A DNA stretch of 54,892 bases from Nocardioides sp. YR527 (GTDB lineage Bacteria; Actinomycetota; Actinomycetes; Propionibacteriales; Nocardioidaceae), in NCBI RefSeq assembly GCF_900101045.1, contig NZ_FNFN01000015.1, positions 1 to 54,892 of the forward strand, written 5' to 3'. The notes under the pieces were generated by a model, which saw only the letters and a list, made by a program, of their open reading frames with translations, did not search any database and was not told the DNA's origin. Within the stretch, counting starts at the first letter, position 1, and every line of letters starts with the position of its first letter. The translations under genes and the position numbers were made by a program. Below are positions 48,222 to 54,892 of the stretch, piece by piece.

Positions 48222-49234
48222 TGACAGACGAGCCCGAAGAGAAGACCCGGATCAACCCGATCCGGCGCCCGCACCTGCAGCCGCAGGCCGACGAGCCGCC
48301 GAGCTCGTGGCAGGCCGCCGTCGTCGCAAACCAGGAGCGCGTTGCCCGCGAGGACGCGGAGCGACGTGCCCGCCTGGCCGCCGAGCTCGAGGCAGCCCGG
48401 GAGCCGCGACGTTTCGGCTCCGCTTGGCTCTCGGCCGCCCTCGGCCGCACCGACGACTCCCGTACTGGGTCATGGTCGTCCGTCTGGAACCGGACCCAGC
48501 CCTCGTCGACCGGCACCGCGGGTGCCGTGGGACCACGGCCGACGATCCGGCAGGCGGCCGCCGCCTCGGCACCGGCCAATGTGTTCCTGCCGGTCCCGGC
48601 AGAGCAGGCCGATGAGGAGGGGGAGGACGACCGGCGACCGGTCATGCACGCCGGCCCACCGGCTCCGACGGGGGCACCCGCGCCGGCAGACCCGGTCCTG
48701 CTGGTCCCGGACCGGTTCATGATCCGCACGCTCAGCCCTGAGGTCACGGTCCAACTGGTAGGCCTCCATGGTGGTGCCGGGACCTCCACCATGGCCTCTC
48801 TCCTCGGCAGCGAGGCGGTCGACTGCGGCAAGAGCCTCTCTGGCCTGGCCGACCCGACGATCCCGGTCGTGCTGGTCGCCCGTACGCACGCCAAAGGGCT
48901 CAACCTCGTCCGACGGGCCGCGAATCAGTGGGCCTCAGGCGGGCTTGAGGAGATCCGGCTGCTCGGCGTCGTCTTTGTCGACGACGCACCCAACCTGTCC
49001 AAGCTCCTCGCCAGAGACCTCCGCTCAGCCGAGCGGGCACTGCCGCACTCCTGGCGGCTGGAGTGGTCCGAGGACATCCGCCACGGCATCGACCTCCCCG
49101 GTGAAGCACCCGGCGGCCGCGTGCGCCGTACCCGCAAGAGCCTGCTCGACCAGGCACGCAAGTTCCGCGCCAGCTCTCCCTCAGCAACTACCAACCTGAT
49201 GAAAACACAGCAGAGAAGAGGAACCGCATCATGA
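48221..49234 (+). CDS. DUF6668-like degenerate P-loop protein
   Basis: The protein has 337 residues from ATG 48221 (AAGGAG upstream). The first ~165 residues are charged and Pro/Ala-rich. A MinD/ParA-like core then starts with VQLVGLHGGAGTSTMASLLG, where the P-loop lysine is replaced (GTST instead of GKST). IPVVLVARTHAKGLNLVRRAANQWASG and IRLLGVVFVDDAP follow. The loss of the lysine suggests nucleotide binding without normal hydrolysis. Context puts it in the secretion apparatus. Confidence 0.65.
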   Translation: MTDEPEEKTRINPIRRPHLQPQADEPPSSWQAAVVANQERVAREDAERRARLAAELEAAREPRRFGSAWLSAALGRTDDSRTGSWSSVWNRTQPSSTGTAGAVGPRPTIRQAAAASAPANVFLPVPAEQADEEGEDDRRPVMHAGPPAPTGAPAPADPVLLVPDRFMIRTLSPEVTVQLVGLHGGAGTSTMASLLGSEAVDCGKSLSGLADPTIPVVLVARTHAKGLNLVRRAANQWASGGLEEIRLLGVVFVDDAPNLSKLLARDLRSAERALPHSWRLEWSEDIRHGIDLPGEAPGGRVRRTRKSLLDQARKFRASSPSATTNLMKTQQRRGTAS

Positions 49235-49527
49235 TGACCACCCTGATCACTGAGGCCATCAACACCAGCGCCTCCGCCGCCGTCACTCCGGTCGCCGCGC
49301 TCCCGCCCGGCACCGGGAAGCTCAGCCTGCTGACCACCTGGGTCACCGGCCTTGTCGGCCTCGGGCTCTTCATCGCCTTCTGCCTGATGATGGGCAAGGC
49401 CGGCTTCGAGGCCCTCCGCCATGGCCGATTCGAGGGTGGCATGGGCGCCGCCGTCGTGCTGGTCGCCGCCGTCTTCCTCGGCGCAGCCTCCGCGATCTTC
49501 GGGGCACTCGGCATCGCCGCCGGGTGA
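49231..49527 (+). CDS. Small two-helix membrane protein, pilin-like (VirB2/TrbC type?)
   Basis: The protein has 98 residues. Two hydrophobic segments (LLTTWVTGLVGLGLFIAFCLMMGKAGF and GGMGAAVVLVAAVFLGAASAIFGALG) are separated by a short basic loop (ALRHGRFEG). Size and topology are those of VirB2/TrbC pilins or their Gram-positive counterparts. It overlaps the preceding stop and precedes the VirB8-like gene. The assignment is by topology only. Confidence 0.55.
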   Translation: MMTTLITEAINTSASAAVTPVAALPPGTGKLSLLTTWVTGLVGLGLFIAFCLMMGKAGFEALRHGRFEGGMGAAVVLVAAVFLGAASAIFGALGIAAG

Positions 49528-49592
49528 CGACGAACCGACGAGATCTCCGTACGTCAGCTCACTGACAGCACACGACACCTGACAGGAATGAC

Positions 49593-50351
49593 ATGAGTGA
49601 CGAGTCCGACAACCGTGAAGGCTGGACCGGCATGGGCATCTGGTGGATGTCCGCTGCCGCGCTCATCGCTGCCGTCGTCATCGGCCTAGCGATCGTTCTG
49701 TTCCTCCCGAGGAACGACAAGGACAACACCGGAAGTCCCACGCCGTCCACCGCGCCAACCACTCCTCCCTCCTCGTCGGCCTCGTCGAGTCCCTCGGCTT
49801 CAGCAGGCGCTGGGTGGGCTGCGGGCTGCAACACCAGCGTGGGATCGACCGAGATCCCGGTGTCGGCGCCTGAGGCGACCTGGGACCCGCTCGGCGGAAG
49901 CTCGGTCCCGGTGTCCACGACGTACGGACCGAGCAAGGTCAACGGCTCTCTTCGAGAGTGCTATCAGCACTCCCCTGCTGGCGCCCTCTTCGCAACGGTC
50001 ACGATCATGACTGCTCTTGGAGCGGATCCGGCCGGGGCCGGAGCGATCGCGCGTGCACAGATTGCCCCCGGGCCAGGCCGAGACAAGGCCATCGAGGAGG
50101 CCGACGCCGGCGCCTCGGATCCGGCCGCTGCGCAGACCATTGCCGCGTACCGGTTCACCTCGTGCGGTCCCGACCGCTGCAATCTGGACGCGGTCTTCGC
50201 TGTGAACGGCGGAGTCCTTGCCCGGACGTCCCTGTCGGCGGTGTGGAACGGGTCTGACTGGCAGCTTGATGCGGCCGCGCTGTCGGCCGCGGGCGTCTCT
50301 CAGGTCGACCAGGTCCCAGCGGGCTTCATCTCGTGGGAACCGGGGCGGTGA
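49593..50351 (+). CDS. Membrane-anchored transfer protein, 252 aa
   Basis: One membrane helix (MSAAALIAAVVIGLAIVLFL), a Ser/Pro/Thr linker, then a ~170-residue domain with four Cys (CNTS, RECYQ, SCGPDRC), probably two disulfides outside the cell. AVFAVNGGVLARTSLSAVWNGSDWQLD has the strand pattern of an NTF2/VirB8-like domain. Its ribosome site lies inside GACAGGAATGACATG, the same 13-mer found in the cassette operators. Probably a second VirB8-type part. Confidence 0.6.
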   Translation: MSDESDNREGWTGMGIWWMSAAALIAAVVIGLAIVLFLPRNDKDNTGSPTPSTAPTTPPSSSASSSPSASAGAGWAAGCNTSVGSTEIPVSAPEATWDPLGGSSVPVSTTYGPSKVNGSLRECYQHSPAGALFATVTIMTALGADPAGAGAIARAQIAPGPGRDKAIEEADAGASDPAAAQTIAAYRFTSCGPDRCNLDAVFAVNGGVLARTSLSAVWNGSDWQLDAAALSAAGVSQVDQVPAGFISWEPGR

Positions 50352-50356
50352 TCTAG

Positions 50357-51796
50357 ATGTGCAAGCCGTGGGAGCTGGGGTGCCAGCTCGAGGAAGGTGC
50401 CAGCAACCTCGCCGGGTCTGCGGTTGAGGAGTTCGTGCAGGCCCTCGCCGATGGGGCCAAGAATCTTCTCGGGTACGTGTCGACGTTCTGGATGGAGGTT
50501 CCCTCGCCGAAGTTGGCGACCGGGTCCGGCCAGAACTGGCAGGGCACCGATCTGATGACGTCGATGCAGCAGTATCTGATGCCGATCACGGCCGCAATCT
50601 GCGTGATGTCGATGGCGTTCGCGCTGCTGAAGGTCGGCTTCAATCCTGAGCAGAGTCGAGCAGGGTTCACCTCGATCGGCCGCCAGATGGTGGCGGTCCT
50701 GCTGGCCACGCTTCCGGCGTGGGCGGTGTCGCAGGTGCTGATCATGTCGGGGGATGAGTTCTCCCCGTGGATCATCGAGCAGGCCTCGGGCCACGAGGCC
50801 ACCGACGGATTCAAGTCGGTCCTGATCGAGGGTCTCTCGCCCGGTGCGCCGTCCGAAGGCCTGGGCATGTGGCTGGTGATCTTCCTGCTGGCCATCATCG
50901 CCAGCCTGGTGCAGTGCCTGTTCATGGTGCTGCGCGGCGCCGCCATCCTGGTGCTGTTCGCGCTCCTCGCACCGGCGGCAGCTGCGTCGGCGACCGAGGA
51001 GGGCTGGCAGCGGTACAAGCGGCTGCTGATGGTCGTGCTCGGGTTCATTCTCTACAAGCCGGTCGCCGCAGTCATCTACGCGACGGGGATGCGGCTGATG
51101 AGCGACAACAGTGGCGACGAGGTCCAGAACGCGATCTACGGCCTGACGGTGCTCGCGATGGCAGCGCTCGCACTCCCTGCGCTGATCAAGTTCCTCATGC
51201 CTGCCGCTGCGGTGGGCTCGTCCTCGGCCTTCTCCGGCGGCGCCGCCGTTGGAGCTGTCGCAGGAGGCGCGGCGATCGTCGCCCTTGCAGGCTCGGGCGG
51301 CGCCTCGGGTGCTGCGGCCGGCGCAGGCAGCGGCACGGCCGGTGGCGCAGCAGGTGGCGCCGACGGCGCAGCAGGTGCCGCAGGTGGTGCGACTGGCGGC
51401 GGGAGCGGTCCCGCCGGTGGAGCCGACCCCTCCGGCACCGACCCCTCGGGTACCGATCCCTCCGGCGCCCAGACTCCCGGAGTCGAGGGCGGCTCGACAG
51501 GTAGTGCGAGCGGTGCTGGCACGTCGGAGAGCGGGTCGACCAAGGGCAGCGCTGAGGGCGCTGACGGTCAGGCTTCCTCCGGTGCTGGTCCCACCGAACC
51601 CGAGTCGGCACGCGCCGGAGCAACGGCGCCCGGCGCGGAAACGACGTCGGCCACGGCAGGGGAGACCGGGACCCGGCCGAGCACCCCGAACGGGGCGGGC
51701 CAGCGTTCGGCGCAGGCCGTCGCAGAGATGACCCGAGACACGGCGGCGAAGGCTCAGGCGGCCGCGGACGAGACCGCTGACGGCGTAGGTCAGTAA
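50357..51796 (+). CDS. VirB6/TrbL-like polytopic membrane protein
   Basis: The protein has 479 residues. After a ~70-residue N-terminal part come about six membrane segments, including YLMPITAAICVMSMAFALL, MVAVLLATLPAWAVSQVLI, LVIFLLAIIASLVQCLFMVL, LVLFALLAPAAAASA and LTVLAMAALALPALIKFLM. The C-terminal ~190 residues are Gly/Ala/Ser/Thr-rich and disordered. This order is typical of VirB6/TrbL channel proteins of Gram-positive conjugation. The start follows the preceding stop by 5 bp. Confidence 0.75.
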   Translation: MCKPWELGCQLEEGASNLAGSAVEEFVQALADGAKNLLGYVSTFWMEVPSPKLATGSGQNWQGTDLMTSMQQYLMPITAAICVMSMAFALLKVGFNPEQSRAGFTSIGRQMVAVLLATLPAWAVSQVLIMSGDEFSPWIIEQASGHEATDGFKSVLIEGLSPGAPSEGLGMWLVIFLLAIIASLVQCLFMVLRGAAILVLFALLAPAAAASATEEGWQRYKRLLMVVLGFILYKPVAAVIYATGMRLMSDNSGDEVQNAIYGLTVLAMAALALPALIKFLMPAAAVGSSSAFSGGAAVGAVAGGAAIVALAGSGGASGAAAGAGSGTAGGAAGGADGAAGAAGGATGGGSGPAGGADPSGTDPSGTDPSGAQTPGVEGGSTGSASGAGTSESGSTKGSAEGADGQASSGAGPTEPESARAGATAPGAETTSATAGETGTRPSTPNGAGQRSAQAVAEMTRDTAAKAQAAADETADGVGQ

Positions 51797-51834
51797 CAGA
51801 CATGACAGATAACACAGCAAGTACAAACCACCCG
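51797..51834 (+). promoter_or_regulatory. Partial cassette-like sequence within the tra operon
   Basis: CATGACAGATAACACAGCAA (51801-51820) resembles the sense strand of the cassettes (GACAG and ACACAGCAAG in the same order), here in plus orientation in the gap before the SCO6880-like gene. It may be a remnant or a binding site. Confidence 0.4.
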
Positions 51835-51881
51835 CAGCAGACAGACGTGAGTCAGGCGAACGGCCCGGCCGAGGAGGAACG

Positions 51882-53396
51882 ATGAGCACGACTGAGGCAA
51901 CAGAGATCAGGTACGGCAACCTGCGTAAGCCGGTCTTGCCAGGATTCTTCGGCCTGAGCGCGATCCCCTCGGGGATCTTGCTGCTCGGCACCCTGGTGAT
52001 GCTCATGCTGATCTTCACCACCAACCTGTGGGTCGGCCTGATCGAGATGGGCATCGTGCTCGCCGCAGTGCTGCCGGAGGCCATCCCCACCGCGGATGGC
52101 CAGGGCCGCTACTCGCGGATGATCGGCCGGTTCCGCTTCAACCGCGCGACTCGCACCGGCGAGAACGTCCTGGTGCAGGGTCTGACCGGGTTCGTCCCCG
52201 ATGGCCAGTGCCGGCTGCCCGGTGTCGCGGCCGCGGTCGAGCTCTCGACGGCCCGCGATGTCCACGGCCGCGAGTTCGGGCTGATCCACTGGACCAAGCC
52301 CGACCTCTACTCCGTGGTCATCAACTGCTTCCCCGAGGGCCGCTCCGGCATGGACAAGGAAGTCATGGACGCCCAGGTCGCACAGTGGGCAGCCTGGCTG
52401 AGCCAGCTGGCCTCGGGCGAGGAGATCGTTGGAGCCCAGGTCGTCATCGACTCCGCCCCCGACTCGGGGGAGCGGCTGCGTCGTGCGGTCGACCGCGGCC
52501 GGAGTGCCTCGGCGCCGGCGTACTCGCAGCTGATGGTGGAGCAGGTCAAGGAGTCCTCGCGTGCTGGTGCTCCGACGGTGACGGTGCGAATCACGATCAC
52601 CTTCAACGCCAAGCTCGAGGGCGAGTCGAAGAAGGATGTGCAGGTCCGCTCTCGTGAGGAGATGGCGGCCGCCATCGGGGACATCCTGCCCGCGATGACC
52701 GGCACCTTGGACGGCACCGGTGCTGGGCAGGGCAGCTACCCCGCGACGGTGCAGGAGATCACCGACATGACTCGGGTCGCGTATGACCCGGCCGCCGGTC
52801 CGGCGGTGGAGAAGGCACAGCAGGAGGGCGGGACGCAGATCCCGTGGTCCCAGGCTGGCCCGATCACCGCGGTGAACCACTGGGATGCCTACCAGCACGA
52901 GACGGCGCTGTCGCGTACGTGGCAGATGTACGGGGCGCCGAAGGGTCAGTTCTTCGCCAAGGTCCTCGACGGCCTTGTCGCTCCTCACCGCGACGTCGCG
53001 CACAAGCGCGTCACGCTGGTCTACCGGCCGGAGTCGGCGGCACGCTCGGCGCAGATCGCCGAGAACGATGTCACCGCTGCTCGGCTGGTGGCCTCGCAGA
53101 ACCAGCGCACGAGGGCCGCGCACCGGCTGGCCGTCTCGGCGGCGGAGAAGACAGCCGAGCAGGAGTCGCTCGGCTCGCCGCTGACCCGCGTCGGTCTGCT
53201 CGTCACGGTGACCGTTCTGGATCCGGCTGACCTCGGTCGCGCTTCGGCCGTGGTGCGTCGCACCCTGGCGCCACCGGCGCGGCTCCAGCTGCGGCTCCCG
53301 CATGGGGCTCAGGACGCGGCGTTCGTCGCTGGTCTGCCGCTGGGGATGGTGCCGTACTACCACGGCAGCCTCGCCTCGTTCGCGGACGGCATGTGA
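51882..53396 (+). CDS. SCO6880-like protein (VirB3/VirB4-N type)
   Basis: The protein has 504 residues. Near the N-terminus two membrane segments (IPSGILLLGTLVMLMLIFTTN and LIEMGIVLAAVLPEAI) resemble VirB3/PrgI. The rest has no Walker motif but looks like the N-terminal half of VirB4 (VINCFPEGRSGMDKEVMDAQVAQWAAWLSQL, ALSRTWQMYGAPKGQF, TRVGLLVTVTVLD). This matches SCO6880-family proteins of actinobacterial conjugation. With the ATPase at 53410 it makes a VirB4 split into two chains. Confidence 0.72.
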   Translation: MSTTEATEIRYGNLRKPVLPGFFGLSAIPSGILLLGTLVMLMLIFTTNLWVGLIEMGIVLAAVLPEAIPTADGQGRYSRMIGRFRFNRATRTGENVLVQGLTGFVPDGQCRLPGVAAAVELSTARDVHGREFGLIHWTKPDLYSVVINCFPEGRSGMDKEVMDAQVAQWAAWLSQLASGEEIVGAQVVIDSAPDSGERLRRAVDRGRSASAPAYSQLMVEQVKESSRAGAPTVTVRITITFNAKLEGESKKDVQVRSREEMAAAIGDILPAMTGTLDGTGAGQGSYPATVQEITDMTRVAYDPAAGPAVEKAQQEGGTQIPWSQAGPITAVNHWDAYQHETALSRTWQMYGAPKGQFFAKVLDGLVAPHRDVAHKRVTLVYRPESAARSAQIAENDVTAARLVASQNQRTRAAHRLAVSAAEKTAEQESLGSPLTRVGLLVTVTVLDPADLGRASAVVRRTLAPPARLQLRLPHGAQDAAFVAGLPLGMVPYYHGSLASFADGM

Positions 53397-53409
53397 GGAG
53401 GGAGTGGCG

Positions 53410-54892
53410 ATGAAGATGAACACTCGAAACAGCAGCGTCGCCCAGGCCGCGATGGCTGGCGGGCAGAGCATGTACTCGACGCAGAACCTCTCCCGTCGGG
53501 AACGGAGGGCGCTCTATGCACCGGTCAAGGCGACCCAGCGCTCAAGCAAGCGTCGCTCCCAGCCGGTCCAGCCGGGTCCGGGTCCGATGGGCTGGGCTCG
53601 CCCCGGGGGCGGGAAGACGCTGAAGGTGCCGCAGACCCCGGAGTTCCGGGCGCCCACGGTGCAGGTCTGTGGCCTGTACCCGTTCGGGGTCGGGTCGTCT
53701 CTGGCACTGATCGGTACGCCGCTTGGCCCGCACCTGGAGGGGCGCGGGATGGTGTGTGGCGACCCTGTCTCCTACTTCGCTGAAGGGCTGATCAACAACC
53801 CCTCGGCCTTCTGCTTGGCTCGTCCGGGGACCGGGAAGTCGACGCTGCTGCGTCACATCGCCGGCTACCTGCCCGCCAAGGGCGTGTTGCCGATCGTGCT
53901 TTCGGACTGGAAGCCCGACTACGTCGACCTGGTCGAGCGGCTGGAGGGTCAGGTCATCAAGCTCGGCCGCGCGTCTGGGTTTGTGAACCCTCTCGACCCG
54001 GGCCCGCTGGCCAAGCGCCTCACTGATCTACCCGAGGACGTGCGTGCCCGGGTGAAAGCCAACATTCGTGGCCGGCGCAGCAACGTCATGGAGGGTCTGT
54101 GCGCGCTGGCGCTAGGCAGCGACCTGGTCGCCCACGAGCGCAGCGTGCTCTCCAAGGCGATGGAGGTTTGGGACAACGACAACCCCGAGCGCGTCCCGGT
54201 CGTCCACGACATCCTGCGGATCATCGAGGGCCGTCAACCGGCTCTTCGCCGATTCGCCGGCGACCACGGGGACAACGCTCGCTACGACGAGCGAGTCCAG
54301 CGCCTCGTCGACGCGCTCAACGCACTCGACGGCGGGTCCGAGACCTTCGGCCGCGTCTTCGCCGAGCCCACCACGACCGATCTCCACCTAGACCGCGCAG
54401 TCGTCTTCGACCTGTCCGAGTTCGAGGAGATGGACCCGACCCTGCAGGCCGGCGTCCAGCTGGTGTGCTGGTCCTACGGGTCGACCGCCGTCTCGGGCGC
54501 CAAGGCTCTTGCCGACGCCGGGCTGGCGCCGCGGCGTACGTACCTGCTGATCATGGACGAGCTGTGGCGTGCGCTGCGTGCGGCTCCGTTCATGGTCGAC
54601 CGGGTCGATGAGATCACCCGTCTGAACCGGACCCTGGGTTTGGGCCAGCTGCTGTGCACCCACGGCATGGATGACCTCAAGGTCCACAACGAGGAGGCCA
54701 CAGCGAAGGCCTGGGGCTTCGTGGGACGCTCCGAGATCGTCTACCTCGGCGGACTGAACCCTGGCGAGATGGGCAACCTCGAGGAGGTCTTCGCGCTCTC
54801 CCGCACCGAGAAGGACCTGCTGACCAGCTGGGCCGAAGGTGGCCAGGTCAACCCGGTCACGGGAGAGAAGGCACCCCCGCGCGGTCGCGGAA
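53410..54892 (+). CDS. virB4: VirB4-like conjugation ATPase (continues at 1-262)
   Basis: The ATPase powers assembly and transport. Residues 1-75 are basic and low-complexity. Walker A is ARPGTGKSTLLRH (139-145) and Walker B YLLIMDELW (378-384). DWKPDY and WGFVGRSEIVYLGGL with a later NLEEVFALSRTEKDLLTSW agree with VirB4/TraC. The reading frame has no stop before the window end and continues through 1-262, 549 residues in all. ATG 53410 lies behind GGAGGGAG. The coupling protein follows. Confidence 0.88.
   Translation, partial: MKMNTRNSSVAQAAMAGGQSMYSTQNLSRRERRALYAPVKATQRSSKRRSQPVQPGPGPMGWARPGGGKTLKVPQTPEFRAPTVQVCGLYPFGVGSSLALIGTPLGPHLEGRGMVCGDPVSYFAEGLINNPSAFCLARPGTGKSTLLRHIAGYLPAKGVLPIVLSDWKPDYVDLVERLEGQVIKLGRASGFVNPLDPGPLAKRLTDLPEDVRARVKANIRGRRSNVMEGLCALALGSDLVAHERSVLSKAMEVWDNDNPERVPVVHDILRIIEGRQPALRRFAGDHGDNARYDERVQRLVDALNALDGGSETFGRVFAEPTTTDLHLDRAVVFDLSEFEEMDPTLQAGVQLVCWSYGSTAVSGAKALADAGLAPRRTYLLIMDELWRALRAAPFMVDRVDEITRLNRTLGLGQLLCTHGMDDLKVHNEEATAKAWGFVGRSEIVYLGGLNPGEMGNLEEVFALSRTEKDLLTSWAEGGQVNPVTGEKAPPRGRG
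54798..54892. repeat. Terminal 95-bp overlap proving circularity
   Basis: These 95 bases are identical to positions 1-95 and the reading frame of the VirB4-like gene continues across the join. It is an artefact of linearising a circle and not a biological repeat. The circle is 54,797 bp. Confidence 0.93.

Noticed and set aside
50300..53471. Two minus-strand open frames (596 and 539 codons) across the tra operon
   Set aside because: They are shadows of the VirB6-like and SCO6880-like genes; high GC at third positions leaves these frames open. The Arg/His-rich low-complexity translations have no domain.
1..54892. tRNA or rRNA genes and insertion sequences
   Set aside because: I saw no cloverleaf-type sequence, rRNA segment or transposase motif while reading; a covariance-model search would be needed to exclude a divergent tRNA.

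Overview
The window is a complete circular conjugative plasmid written with an assembly overlap. The last 95 bases (54798-54892) repeat the first 95, so the unit is 54,797 bp and one tra gene runs across the join. GC content is high, starts are often GTG or TTG, and LexA-type boxes have the actinobacterial form (CGAAC N4 GTTCG). Protein families such as DUF4913, DUF2637, SCO6880-like and DUF6668-like point to an actinomycete. Nocardioidaceae or a relative is my guess; rank below phylum is not proven.

Layout. (1) 43.9 kb through the join to about 6.9 kb, plus strand: a transfer operon with overlapping or tightly spaced genes. It encodes a beta-propeller membrane protein, a peptidoglycan hydrolase fused to an EEP-fold nuclease, VirB8-like anchored proteins, a degenerate P-loop protein, a small pilin-like protein, a VirB6-like protein, an SCO6880-like protein, a VirB4-like ATPase, a TraG/VirD4 coupling protein, a DUF4913 protein, a TOPRIM primase and a GNAT protein. 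(2) 6.9-19.5 kb: accessory genes with SOS boxes (membrane/coiled-coil gene, UmuD-like/UmuC pair, DUF5131 gene next to TcmP), an HNH-like gene, winged-helix protein, Xer-type recombinase with a dif-like site, DUF4326 and GNAT genes. (3) 19.5-22.8 kb: relaxase, MobC, a hairpin-rich candidate oriT and a 430-bp iteron-like stretch. (4) 22.8-25.5 kb, minus strand: Fic toxin with VbhA-like antitoxin, and a ParA/ParB-like pair. (5) 25.5-34.1 kb, minus strand: SSB, cytosine methyltransferase, ArdC and about eight small unknown genes, mostly single-gene units each with its own terminator. Eight units begin with near-identical copies of a 53-bp promoter/operator sequence. (6) 34.2-43.8 kb: DUF2637 protein, regulators, KfrA-like protein, second SSB-like protein, AEP-primase replication initiator, and RHH and HTH regulators.

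How it fits together. Region 4-5 lies next to the probable oriT and is transcribed toward it. That is the arrangement expected of a leading region that enters a recipient first, and SSB, ArdC and a methyltransferase suit establishment or anti-restriction. The repeated promoter, with related motifs at 35.8-36.1, 49.6 and 51.8 kb, suggests one regulator coordinates these genes and perhaps part of the tra operon. This array is the strongest candidate here for an undescribed system. The hydrolase-nuclease fusion and the UmuD-like protein without catalytic residues come next.
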